A DNA stretch of 50,641 nt from Sulfitobacter sp. GTDB taxonomy: Bacteria; Pseudomonadota; Alphaproteobacteria; Rhodobacterales; Rhodobacteraceae. The notes below the pieces were generated by a model. The model saw only the letters and a list, made by a program, of their open reading frames with translations, searched no databases and was not told the origin of the DNA. The first letter of the stretch is position 1. Each line of letters starts with the position of its first letter. The stretch is from NCBI GenBank assembly GCA_017854855.1, contig JAFMGZ010000024.1:1-50641 (forward strand), read 5' to 3'. Position numbers and translations under genes: made by a program. Of this stretch, positions 44,762 to 50,641 are shown in pieces.

Positions 44762-44871
44762 TGTCACATCCCACGGGGAGACATGCGGTAACGCCTATGA
44801 ATGCGCTGGCCCTTTTGGCCGGCGCATCTGTGCCCATGGGGCGGGACCACATTGAGGAAACGATGACATGA
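44761..44871 (+). CDS. Possible 36-aa ORF bridging sdhA and the lipoprotein gene
   Basis: An ATG at 44761 shares its first base with the sdhA stop (TGATG), and the frame stays open to a TGA (44869-44871) that overlaps the lipoprotein ATG by 4 nt (ATGA). The peptide ([20 protein letters not shown]... to ...HIEETMT) has no signal or family resemblance. The exact junctions suggest a coupling leader that carries ribosomes across the gap. However, the same stretch folds into a strong 11-bp hairpin, and a coincidence of overlaps cannot be excluded. Confidence 0.25.
   Translation: MSHPTGRHAVTPMNALALLAGASVPMGRDHIEETMT
44801..44827 (+). other. Intercistronic hairpin between sdhA and the lipoprotein gene
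   Basis: ATGCGCTGGCC (44801-44811) pairs with GGCCGGCGCAT (44817-44827) over 11 bp with one G-T pair and loop CTTTT. There is no downstream T run, so it is not a typical terminator. It may mark an RNA processing or stabilisation point that separates sdhCDA from the downstream genes. Confidence 0.65.
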
Positions 44872-45194
44872 GAGCATTTGTCGTCATTTGTGCCCTGGTC
44901 CTGTCGGCCTGCACCCCCGTTCAGCAGGCGGTGGACAACACCGCGCGCAAAGGCACCAAGGGGCTGGTCATTGAGACACTTGCAACCCGTTTCCCGCAGG
45001 TCCCCAAGGAACTGATCTTACCATTCAGCGATTGCATCATCGACAATGCATCTGCGGCAGAGATCCAGGATTTCGCACGCTCCGCTTTGGCCGGTGTGGA
45101 TGATCAGACGGTCGCTACGATCCGTTCGGTTCTGTCGCGTCCGGAAACCGCGCAATGTCTGCAGACACGCGCGCTTGCTACTGGGTTGACCTGA
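44868..45194 (+). CDS. Lipoprotein encoded between sdhA and sdhB
   Basis: The 108-aa product begins MRAFVVICALVLSACTPVQQ, a type II signal with lipobox LSAC and Cys at residue 15. The mature part holds a helix-rich segment (LVIETLATRFPQVPKELILPF in parts: TLATRFPQVP) and two further cysteines (FSDCIIDNAS and TAQCLQTRA). It follows the small bridging ORF with an ATGA overlap and is four bases from the FkbM gene. Small lipoproteins between sdhA and sdhB are known to me from other Rhodobacterales annotations, with no established function. Confidence 0.82.
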   Translation: MRAFVVICALVLSACTPVQQAVDNTARKGTKGLVIETLATRFPQVPKELILPFSDCIIDNASAAEIQDFARSALAGVDDQTVATIRSVLSRPETAQCLQTRALATGLT

Positions 45195-45197
45195 CCG

Positions 45198-46010
45198 ATG
45201 ACTGGGCAGGCCTCTCCCTTGATTGATCCGGTGTCCGCCGAAATGACGGCCGAGGCGCTGCGCGAGCTGTTTCGCGGTGCCGACCGGGCGACGCGGCGAA
45301 AGCTGGTTCCGATCCTGCCACCTGCCGAAATATCCTTTGCAGGCGTGCGCATGTATGTGGACCCACGCGACAATTACACCGACCGGATGATTTGGCGCGA
45401 TGGCCATCCGCCTGAGATACGGTCACTGACGGCATTGCTTGAGTTGGTTGAGGGGCAGAACGCCTTCATCCTCGATATCGGTGCCAACTCGGGTGCTTTT
45501 GCCATTCCGCTGGCCCTTGCCGCGGGCGAGGGCAGTCGGGTGATTGCCTTTGAACCGAACCCCACGATGATTGGCCGTCTGGGGCATAACATCCGCCTGA
45601 ACGATCTGGGCGAGGTGGTGCGGATTGAGGGCTGTGCACTATCTGACAAGGCAGGCGAAGGCCTGTTGAATTTCCGCCAGCGCAATTTTGGTCAGGCGTC
45701 ACTGCTGCCGATCAGAGGGCGGGTGCGCGATGGCGGCACATTGGTCCCGATCCGGCCCTTGCTGGATTATGTCCATGAGGCCGAAGGCCACGACGTTTCA
45801 ATATTGAAGATCGATGTTGAAGGGGCCGAAGTCGCGGTGTTGGCCCCCTTGCTGAATGCGGGCGGCTGGCTGCCCGACGCCATGTTGGTCGAAACCGATC
45901 ATGCCGATGAGTGGGATGTTGATCTGGTCGGCCAGATCAAGGACCTGGGCTTTGAAGTGACACTTGAAGCCGAACAAAATACGCTGTTTGTCCGCAAGGG
46001 CGCAGCCTGA
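45198..46010 (+). CDS. FkbM family methyltransferase
   Basis: The 270-aa product has an FkbM-type SAM-dependent methyltransferase domain. Motif I is FILDIGANSGAFAIPLALAAG (about residues 89-109; key DIGANSG), followed by VIAFEPNPTMIGRL, then the later VSILKIDVEGAEVAVL that is diagnostic of the family. FkbM enzymes O-methylate sugars or polyketides. Here it lies inside the sdh operon between the lipoprotein and sdhB. The 68-nt gap to sdhB holds a 6-bp hairpin. The acceptor substrate is unknown; a surface glycan is plausible but not shown. Confidence 0.9.
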   Translation: MTGQASPLIDPVSAEMTAEALRELFRGADRATRRKLVPILPPAEISFAGVRMYVDPRDNYTDRMIWRDGHPPEIRSLTALLELVEGQNAFILDIGANSGAFAIPLALAAGEGSRVIAFEPNPTMIGRLGHNIRLNDLGEVVRIEGCALSDKAGEGLLNFRQRNFGQASLLPIRGRVRDGGTLVPIRPLLDYVHEAEGHDVSILKIDVEGAEVAVLAPLLNAGGWLPDAMLVETDHADEWDVDLVGQIKDLGFEVTLEAEQNTLFVRKGAA

Positions 46011-46045
46011 CTGAAACGCGGCCCACGGGGCGCACAAGATGAAAC

Positions 46046-46061
46046 GGGCAGGCCTCTGCCC
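46046..46061 (+). other. Hairpin just before the sdhB ribosome site
   Basis: GGGCAG (46046-46051) and CTGCCC (46056-46061) form a 6-bp stem with a GCCT loop, four bases before the AAAGGAG (46066-46072 area) of sdhB. Together with the hairpin at 44801-44827 it flanks the lipoprotein-FkbM cassette. It may adjust sdhB translation or mRNA stability. Confidence 0.45.
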
Positions 46062-46078
46062 ATCAAAGGAGAAGCGAA

Positions 46079-46858
46079 ATGGTTCAGCTCACGCTCCCCA
46101 AGAACTCTCGCATGACCAGCGGGAAGACATGGCCCAAACCCGAAGGTGCCACCAACCTGAAAGAATTCCACATCTATCGGTGGAGCCCGGATGACGGCAA
46201 GAACCCGTCCGTCGACACCTATTTTGTGGATATGGACACCTGCGGTCCCATGATTCTGGACGCGCTGATCAAGATCAAGAATGAGATCGACCCGACGCTG
46301 ACCTTCCGGCGTTCGTGCCGCGAGGGCATTTGCGGGTCCTGCGCCATGAACATCGACGGGATCAACACACTGGCCTGTACCTATGGCGTGACAGAGGTGA
46401 AGGGCGCGGTAAAGATCTATCCGCTGCCGCACATGCCCGTGGTCAAGGACCTGATCCCTGACCTGACGCATTTCTATGCACAGCATGCCAGCATTCAGCC
46501 CTGGCTTGAGACAGAAACACCTGCACCTGCCAAAGAGTGGAAGCAATCCATTGAAGACCGTTCAAAACTGGACGGCCTTTACGAATGCATCATGTGCGCC
46601 TGCTGCTCCACCTCTTGCCCCAGCTACTGGTGGAATGGCGACCGATATCTTGGGCCAGCGGCACTGCTGCATGCCTACCGTTGGATCATCGACAGCCGCG
46701 ATGAAGCCACCGGAGAGCGGCTGGACGATTTGGAAGACCCTTTCAAACTGTACCGCTGCCACACGATCATGAACTGCGCGAAAACCTGCCCCAAGGGTCT
46801 GAACCCGGCAGCAGCCATTTCGAAGATCAAGAAATTGATGGTCGAACGCAGGGTTTGA
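46079..46858 (+). CDS. sdhB: Succinate dehydrogenase iron-sulfur subunit
   Basis: SdhB passes electrons from FAD to the quinone site. The 259-aa product has the 2Fe-2S motif [15 protein letters not shown] with a further Cys in LACTYG. The 4Fe-4S and 3Fe-4S motifs are [16 protein letters not shown] and [17 protein letters not shown]. Length and order are normal. It is separated from sdhA by 1.3 kb carrying a lipoprotein and an FkbM methyltransferase gene, all in the same direction. A GCCTTGGC hairpin follows its stop. Confidence 0.99.
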   Translation: MVQLTLPKNSRMTSGKTWPKPEGATNLKEFHIYRWSPDDGKNPSVDTYFVDMDTCGPMILDALIKIKNEIDPTLTFRRSCREGICGSCAMNIDGINTLACTYGVTEVKGAVKIYPLPHMPVVKDLIPDLTHFYAQHASIQPWLETETPAPAKEWKQSIEDRSKLDGLYECIMCACCSTSCPSYWWNGDRYLGPAALLHAYRWIIDSRDEATGERLDDLEDPFKLYRCHTIMNCAKTCPKGLNPAAAISKIKKLMVERRV

Positions 46859-46872
46859 CGTCGCTTTATCAG

Positions 46873-46915
46873 GCCTTGGCGTGTCTTGCCCCTGTGGGGC
46901 GATGCCTGCCAAGGC
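46873..46915 (+). terminator. Hairpin downstream of sdhB
   Basis: The outer arms GCCTTGGC (46873-46880) and GCCAAGGC (46908-46915) and the inner arms GCCCC (46888-46892) and GGGGC (46896-46900) stack into a long imperfect stem 15 nt after sdhB. No T run follows, so termination may be Rho-dependent or partial; the small zinc-ribbon ORF begins 20 nt on. Confidence 0.5.
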
Positions 46916-46934
46916 TTGACCGCGATACCGGGTC

Positions 46935-47150
46935 ATGCCGCTTTTCTTTCTTCTAATTCTGGTCGGTGTGATTGTCGCAGTTTATGCGCATCGCAACAGA
47001 AAAACGCGCCGCTGCCGTTGGCGGCAAAGCCGTGCGGGCAGCAAGGGCGCATTGATCAAATACAATTGCGTCATCTGCGGGGCCGAGGCCTTTCGCAGCA
47101 ATGGCACGCCAGACAATTGCCTGTCGGCAGTAGGGCACCCCAAGCTCTGA
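46935..47150 (+). CDS. Small membrane protein with zinc-ribbon-like CxxC
   Basis: The 71-aa product has one membrane helix at its start (PLFFLLILVGVIVAVYA), a strongly basic stretch (HRNRKTRRCRWRQSR) and a C-terminal mini domain KYNCVICGAEAFRSNGTPDNC, with CxxC and one more Cys that could bind metal. The positive-inside rule puts the ribbon in the cytoplasm. It sits between sdhB and an FAD dehydrogenase. There is no clear ribosome binding site. A real gene is plausible from composition, but the function is unknown. Confidence 0.55.
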   Translation: MPLFFLLILVGVIVAVYAHRNRKTRRCRWRQSRAGSKGALIKYNCVICGAEAFRSNGTPDNCLSAVGHPKL

Positions 47151-47214
47151 CCTCGCGTCCCGCTCGACAAGATCTGGTCTGGGCGGCTAGGTTCGTTTGG
47201 GACAGGGGTTTATC

Positions 47215-48861
47215 ATGACAGATTTCAAAGCCGACGTGATCGTTGTAGGGGCAGGCCTATCCGGGATGGTGGCGGCCCATGAGGCAATCCTAAGAGGCCG
47301 CAAGGTTCTGATGCTGGATCAGGAAGCCGCGCAATCGCTGGGCGGTCAGGCCTATTGGTCGCTGGGCGGCCTTTTCATGGTGAACACGCCTGAGCAACGT
47401 CGGCTGGGCATCAAGGATAGCGCTGAACTGGCCCTGAGCGACTGGATGGGGTCCGCGCAGTTTGACCGCCCCGAAGATGCCAATCCCCGCGCCTACGCCG
47501 AGCGATTTGTCGACTGGGCTGCAGGTGACATGCGCCAATGGTGCCATGATATAGGGATGCGTTGGTTTCCGGTCGTAGGATGGGCCGAACGCGGCGGCGC
47601 ACATGCGCATGGGCATGGCAATTCTGTCCCGCGCTTTCACATCACCTGGGGCACGGGGACCGGCGTCGTGGCCCCCTTTGCCCGGCTGATGACAAAATAC
47701 GCCAATGCCGGTCAGCTCAAACTTGCCTTTCGCCATAGCGTCACTGAATTGGTCACCACGGATGGTGCCGTATCTGGCGTGCGTGGGGATATTCTTGAGG
47801 TCAGCACATTGGCGCGCGGGCACAGCACATCCCGCAAGGTTATCGGCCATTTTGAACTGGATGCCGAGGCTGTCGTGCTGACGACGGGTGGGATCGGCGG
47901 CAACCATGAAATTGTGCGCAAACACTGGCCGACAGAACGTCTGGGGCCGGCCCCGGACCGGATGATATCGGGCGTGCCCGATTATGTGGACGGCAAGATG
48001 CACGCCATTGCAGCAGCGGCCGGTGCGGGTCTGATCAACGAGGACCGCATGTGGCACTATTGCGAAGGTCTGCAAAACTGGAAGCCGATCTGGCCCAATC
48101 ATGGGATACGCGTGCTGCCCGGCCCGTCGTCCATGTGGTTTGACGCCAAGGGCGACAGGATGGACACCCCCTGTCTGCCCGGCTTTGACACGTTGGGTAC
48201 GTTGAAACGCATCTTGTCGGCAGGCCAGCATAGTTGGTTCATCCTGACCCAAAAGATCATCGAAAAGGAATTCGCGCTTTCTGGCTCTGAACAGAACCCG
48301 GATCTGACCGAAGGCGGCTGGCTGGATGTGATCAAGGCGCGTTTGGGCAAAGGGGCCACGCCAGCGGTTGAGGCGTTCAAGACACATGGCGCGGATTTTG
48401 TGGTGGCGGATGATCTGGAGCGGCTTGTGGCGGGGATGAATGCGATCACCCCAGAGCAGCCGCTGGATCTGTCCCATATTCGCAGCCAAATCCGCGCAAG
48501 GGATTTGCAGATCAATAATCCATTTGGCAAAGATGCCCAGATCACCGCCATTCGCGGTGCGCGGCATTACAAAGGCGACAGGTTAATCCGCACAGCCAAG
48601 CCGCATCAAATTCTGGACAAGGCGCATGGGCCCCTCATTGCGGTGCGGTTGAACATTCTGACCCGAAAATCGCTTGGCGGGTTGCATACCGATCTTGAGG
48701 GTCGGGTGCTGACCCCGCAGGGGGATATCTTGCCGGGGCTTTTTGCCGCTGGAGAAGTCAGTGGGTTTGGCGGTGGCGGCTATCATGGCTATAACGCGCT
48801 TGAGGGGACCTTCCTTGGCGGGTGCCTGTATTCAGGCCGTATCGCAGGGCAAAACGCATGA
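47215..48861 (+). CDS. FAD-binding dehydrogenase (KSTD/fumarate-reductase-like)
   Basis: The 548-aa product has the N-terminal FAD motif VIVVGAGLSGMVAAHEA (residues 9-25) and a second conserved FAD-binding segment near the C terminus (GLFAAGEVSGFGGGGYHGYNALEGTFLGG, key words AAGEVSGFGGGG and LEGTFLGG). It belongs to the FAD-binding dehydrogenase group related to 3-ketosteroid-delta1-dehydrogenase and fumarate reductase flavoproteins. The substrate is unknown. Start ATG 47215 is preferred over a TTG at 47197. The next gene follows after ten bases in the same transcript. Confidence 0.88.
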   Translation: MTDFKADVIVVGAGLSGMVAAHEAILRGRKVLMLDQEAAQSLGGQAYWSLGGLFMVNTPEQRRLGIKDSAELALSDWMGSAQFDRPEDANPRAYAERFVDWAAGDMRQWCHDIGMRWFPVVGWAERGGAHAHGHGNSVPRFHITWGTGTGVVAPFARLMTKYANAGQLKLAFRHSVTELVTTDGAVSGVRGDILEVSTLARGHSTSRKVIGHFELDAEAVVLTTGGIGGNHEIVRKHWPTERLGPAPDRMISGVPDYVDGKMHAIAAAAGAGLINEDRMWHYCEGLQNWKPIWPNHGIRVLPGPSSMWFDAKGDRMDTPCLPGFDTLGTLKRILSAGQHSWFILTQKIIEKEFALSGSEQNPDLTEGGWLDVIKARLGKGATPAVEAFKTHGADFVVADDLERLVAGMNAITPEQPLDLSHIRSQIRARDLQINNPFGKDAQITAIRGARHYKGDRLIRTAKPHQILDKAHGPLIAVRLNILTRKSLGGLHTDLEGRVLTPQGDILPGLFAAGEVSGFGGGGYHGYNALEGTFLGGCLYSGRIAGQNA

Positions 48862-48871
48862 GGATCATTCG

Positions 48872-49717
48872 ATGACGAACCCACCCAACGACGCGGCAGA
48901 TCGCAAGGCTGTGGCCCCTGTTATCTGCTATCCGGTTGAAACGCTGCCAAAGCCGAACATGACACTTTACGCCCAGGCGCGTGAAAGCCTGACCAAGACC
49001 GATACCATCATGATCCCCCCGCGCGAGGCGCGCATGTTTTTTGTCCCGGCGGGACATTTCTTTCGCATCACCTCGATTGAAGGGCCGCAGGTGGGGGACC
49101 TGAACCTATGGAACGCCGCTGATCTGGGCGAACGGTTTTATTCGGGCAAGACCCGCGCCCTGCACGGCACGCATATCACGACAGGTCAGCAGATGTGGTC
49201 GTCTTTTCCACACCTTAGGCCAATGGCGACGATCACGCATGACACTCTGGGATGGTATGGGATGGATGCCTTTGGTGGCTCTGTCCATGACGTGATCGGG
49301 ACGCGCTGTGACCCTTACACCCATAACCTGCTGAATGGGGGACAGTATCATCATTGCTGCCATTCCAATCTGACCCGGGCCCTGGCGGAACATATGGGGG
49401 CCACCCCCGCAGAGGCAGAGCCGCATGTGCATGACGTGTTGAACGTCTTTATGTGCACCGGATTTACCCGCGACACCGGGCAATATTTCATGAAGGCCAG
49501 CCCGGTGCGCCCGGGCGATTTTCTGGAATTTTTTGCCGAGATTGACTTGCTTGGCGGGCTCAGCGCTTGTCCCGGCGGGGATTGTTCGGCCGAGCATTCA
49601 TCAGATGTAGCGCAGTGTCATCCGCTGTTGGTTGAAGTGTTTGCGCCGCAGGTTGATGTTTTGGCAGACCGTGGGGCCAACCAGCAGAATGGATACGATG
49701 GCAGCCACGGGATCTAA
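48872..49717 (+). CDS. DUF1989 (urea carboxylase-associated) family protein
   Basis: The 281-aa product matches DUF1989, known from urea-amidolyase-associated proteins. Conserved features are IPPREARMFFVPAGHFFRI, QVGDLNLWN, the HGTHITTGQQMWSSFP-like block, and the C-terminal GGLSACPGGDCSAEH with two cysteines plus His, possibly a metal site. No urea carboxylase, allophanate hydrolase or urea transporter gene is present nearby. GAGGATC upstream of ATG 48872 supports the start. Being coupled to an FAD dehydrogenase, it may act in oxidation of a small nitrogen compound; this is inference. Confidence 0.85.
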   Translation: MTNPPNDAADRKAVAPVICYPVETLPKPNMTLYAQARESLTKTDTIMIPPREARMFFVPAGHFFRITSIEGPQVGDLNLWNAADLGERFYSGKTRALHGTHITTGQQMWSSFPHLRPMATITHDTLGWYGMDAFGGSVHDVIGTRCDPYTHNLLNGGQYHHCCHSNLTRALAEHMGATPAEAEPHVHDVLNVFMCTGFTRDTGQYFMKASPVRPGDFLEFFAEIDLLGGLSACPGGDCSAEHSSDVAQCHPLLVEVFAPQVDVLADRGANQQNGYDGSHGI

Positions 49718-49826
49718 AGGGCTGCCAAAGCGTTTTCGGAAATCTCCAGCGCACGTAGCGCTGCCTGAAATCAATATCTCAAGGCGTTACGTGATCGGTT
49801 ATCTTGCAGACGAACCGAGGAACGCC

Positions 49827-50540
49827 CTATTGGTCCTGAGGAAAGGCTGCCTCAAGCGCGATCTCAACCATATCGCCAAAGCTGCGTTCACGGTCCTGGG
49901 ATGGCAATGCCTCGCCTGTTTGCAGGTGGTCCGATACGGTCAGAACCGCCAAGGCCCTGCGTCCATGGCGCGCGGCCAGTGTATAAAGCTCTGCGGCCTC
50001 CATCTCTACGCCTAGGATGCCATGCCGGACCATCTGTTCGTCCAGATCAGGGCGTTCGGCATAAAATACATCTGACGAATAGATACCGCCGACATGGGTG
50101 GTACAGCCTTTCTTTTCCGCCGCCGCAACTGCGGCCCGCAACAGGCCCCAATCCGCCACCGGGGCATAATTCAATTCCTTGAAAATGCCCGAAGAGGGGG
50201 AGGTGATCGTGCTGGCCGTCATGGCAATGATCACATCCCGAATACCCACCTGCGGTTGCATGCCACCGCAGGACCCGATGCGTATCAATGTCTGTGCGTT
50301 AAAGCTGCTGATCAATTCATTGGCGTAGATGGACAAAGAGGGCATGCCCATGCCCGACCCCTGAATGGTGACCCGGTTGCCTTTCCACATGCCGGTAAAG
50401 CCCAACATGCCGCGCACCTCATTGACCAGTTCGGCCCCATCCAGAAATGTCTCGGCCGCCCATTTGGCCCGGTAAGGATCACCTGGCATCAAAACTGTCT
50501 GCGCGATTTGGCCGGGTTCTGCCCCAATATGAACGGTCAT
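49827..50540 (-). CDS. deoD: Purine-nucleoside phosphorylase DeoD-type
   Basis: DeoD cleaves purine (deoxy)nucleosides with phosphate for salvage. The 237-aa product starts [24 protein letters not shown], has [19 protein letters not shown], the ribose/phosphate site RIGSCGGM, the catalytic Asp in VSDHLQTG, and the base site [10 protein letters not shown]. It is hexameric-type by size. The ribosome site is GGAG a few bases upstream. It is the last gene of the window; a terminator of another minus-strand transcript lies just before it. Confidence 0.97.
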   Translation of the reverse strand: MTVHIGAEPGQIAQTVLMPGDPYRAKWAAETFLDGAELVNEVRGMLGFTGMWKGNRVTIQGSGMGMPSLSIYANELISSFNAQTLIRIGSCGGMQPQVGIRDVIIAMTASTITSPSSGIFKELNYAPVADWGLLRAAVAAAEKKGCTTHVGGIYSSDVFYAERPDLDEQMVRHGILGVEMEAAELYTLAARHGRRALAVLTVSDHLQTGEALPSQDRERSFGDMVEIALEAAFPQDQ

Positions 50541-50598
50541 GTAAAACTCCTGCTATCGCCCCTGCGCAGACTGCCTGTCTGACACTATCGGGGCAATA

Positions 50599-50639
50599 GT
50601 CAAAATAAATTTCCCCTCAGGGTGAGGCCATGAGGGGAA
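50599..50639 (-). terminator. Terminator of a minus-strand gene beyond the window edge
   Basis: TTCCCCTCA (50611-50619) and TGAGGGGAA (50631-50639) form a perfect 9-bp stem with an 11-nt loop. On the minus strand it is followed by the T-rich ATTTATTTT (50610 back to 50602). The transcript it ends must come from the right of the window, so deoD likely has its own promoter in the ~60 nt between this point and its ATG. Confidence 0.75.
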
Positions 50640-50641
50640 TT

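Noticed and set aside
47290..48567. 425-codon frame antisense to the FAD dehydrogenase
   Set aside because: Shadow of a coding gene with FAD motifs on the plus strand; no domain recognisable.

Overview
The window looks like chromosomal DNA of a marine alphaproteobacterium of the order Rhodobacterales (Roseobacter group). This rests on gene order (murA-DUF2948-hisD-UPF0262; argH-lysA-DUF4175/TIGR02302; sucC/sucD/sucA/sucB/lpd with mdh and sdhCDAB nearby), on ethylmalonyl-CoA-pathway type genes (mch, mcl2), and on lineage-typical families such as the Hint_2-domain protein and DUF1194. The genus cannot be fixed from sequence reading alone. There is no phage, transposase, CRISPR array or rRNA. 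Almost everything is housekeeping or conserved accessory DNA, densely packed with many 1-4 nt stop/start overlaps.

Layout. 1-75: tRNA-Thr(GGU), minus. 162-6136: plus-strand run with a small basic peptide, murA, DUF2948, hisD, a membrane protein, UPF0262, a low-molecular-weight phosphatase, a SnoaL/KSI-like protein and a GNAT acetyltransferase. 6138-7430: minus-strand lipoprotein and outer-membrane beta-barrel protein. 7655-9899: queC-queD-queE-queF operon (minus) for preQ0/preQ1 and queuosine, headed by a preQ1-I riboswitch that overlaps the queC ribosome binding site. 10083-12731: nagA, an amino-sugar kinase and a MarR-type regulator (minus). 13031-14107: Hint-domain protein. 14212-14781: TlpA-like thioredoxin, divergent from argH. 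14804-20798: argH, two tiny lipoproteins, a DUF2834 protein, lysA and the DUF4175 protein. 20819-21622: zinc-ribbon membrane protein (minus). 21786-24699: ftsE, ftsX, plsC and a PNPOx-family protein.

The right half is a TCA-cycle region. On the minus strand from 34904 down to 24923 run sucC, a periplasmic protein, a GT25 glycosyltransferase, sucD, sucA, sucB, a MAPEG protein and lpdA. Upstream of sucC (35089-38474) sits mcl2-nnrU-DUF1737-mch plus a DUF4344 metallopeptidase. On the plus strand are mdh (40192), a DUF1194 von Willebrand protein, and sdhC-sdhD-sdhA-lipoprotein-FkbM methyltransferase-sdhB (42159-46858). The end holds a small zinc-ribbon protein, an FAD-dependent dehydrogenase, a DUF1989 protein and deoD.

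The most interesting signals are non-coding. (1) A paired palindrome, TGTGATCACA twice with a 20-21 bp period, lies upstream of both the sucC operon and the sdh operon, suggesting one unidentified regulator of the TCA cycle. (2) A preQ1-I riboswitch controls queCDEF. (3) A family of covarying GGTGG-type hairpins, including one perfect inverted pair (REPIN-like), surrounds lpdA and follows sucB. (4) argH and the tlpA-like gene share one palindromic Shine-Dalgarno sequence in a 22-nt divergent gap. (5) Both sucC/sucD and sdhA/sdhB are split by unrelated envelope or methyltransferase genes.
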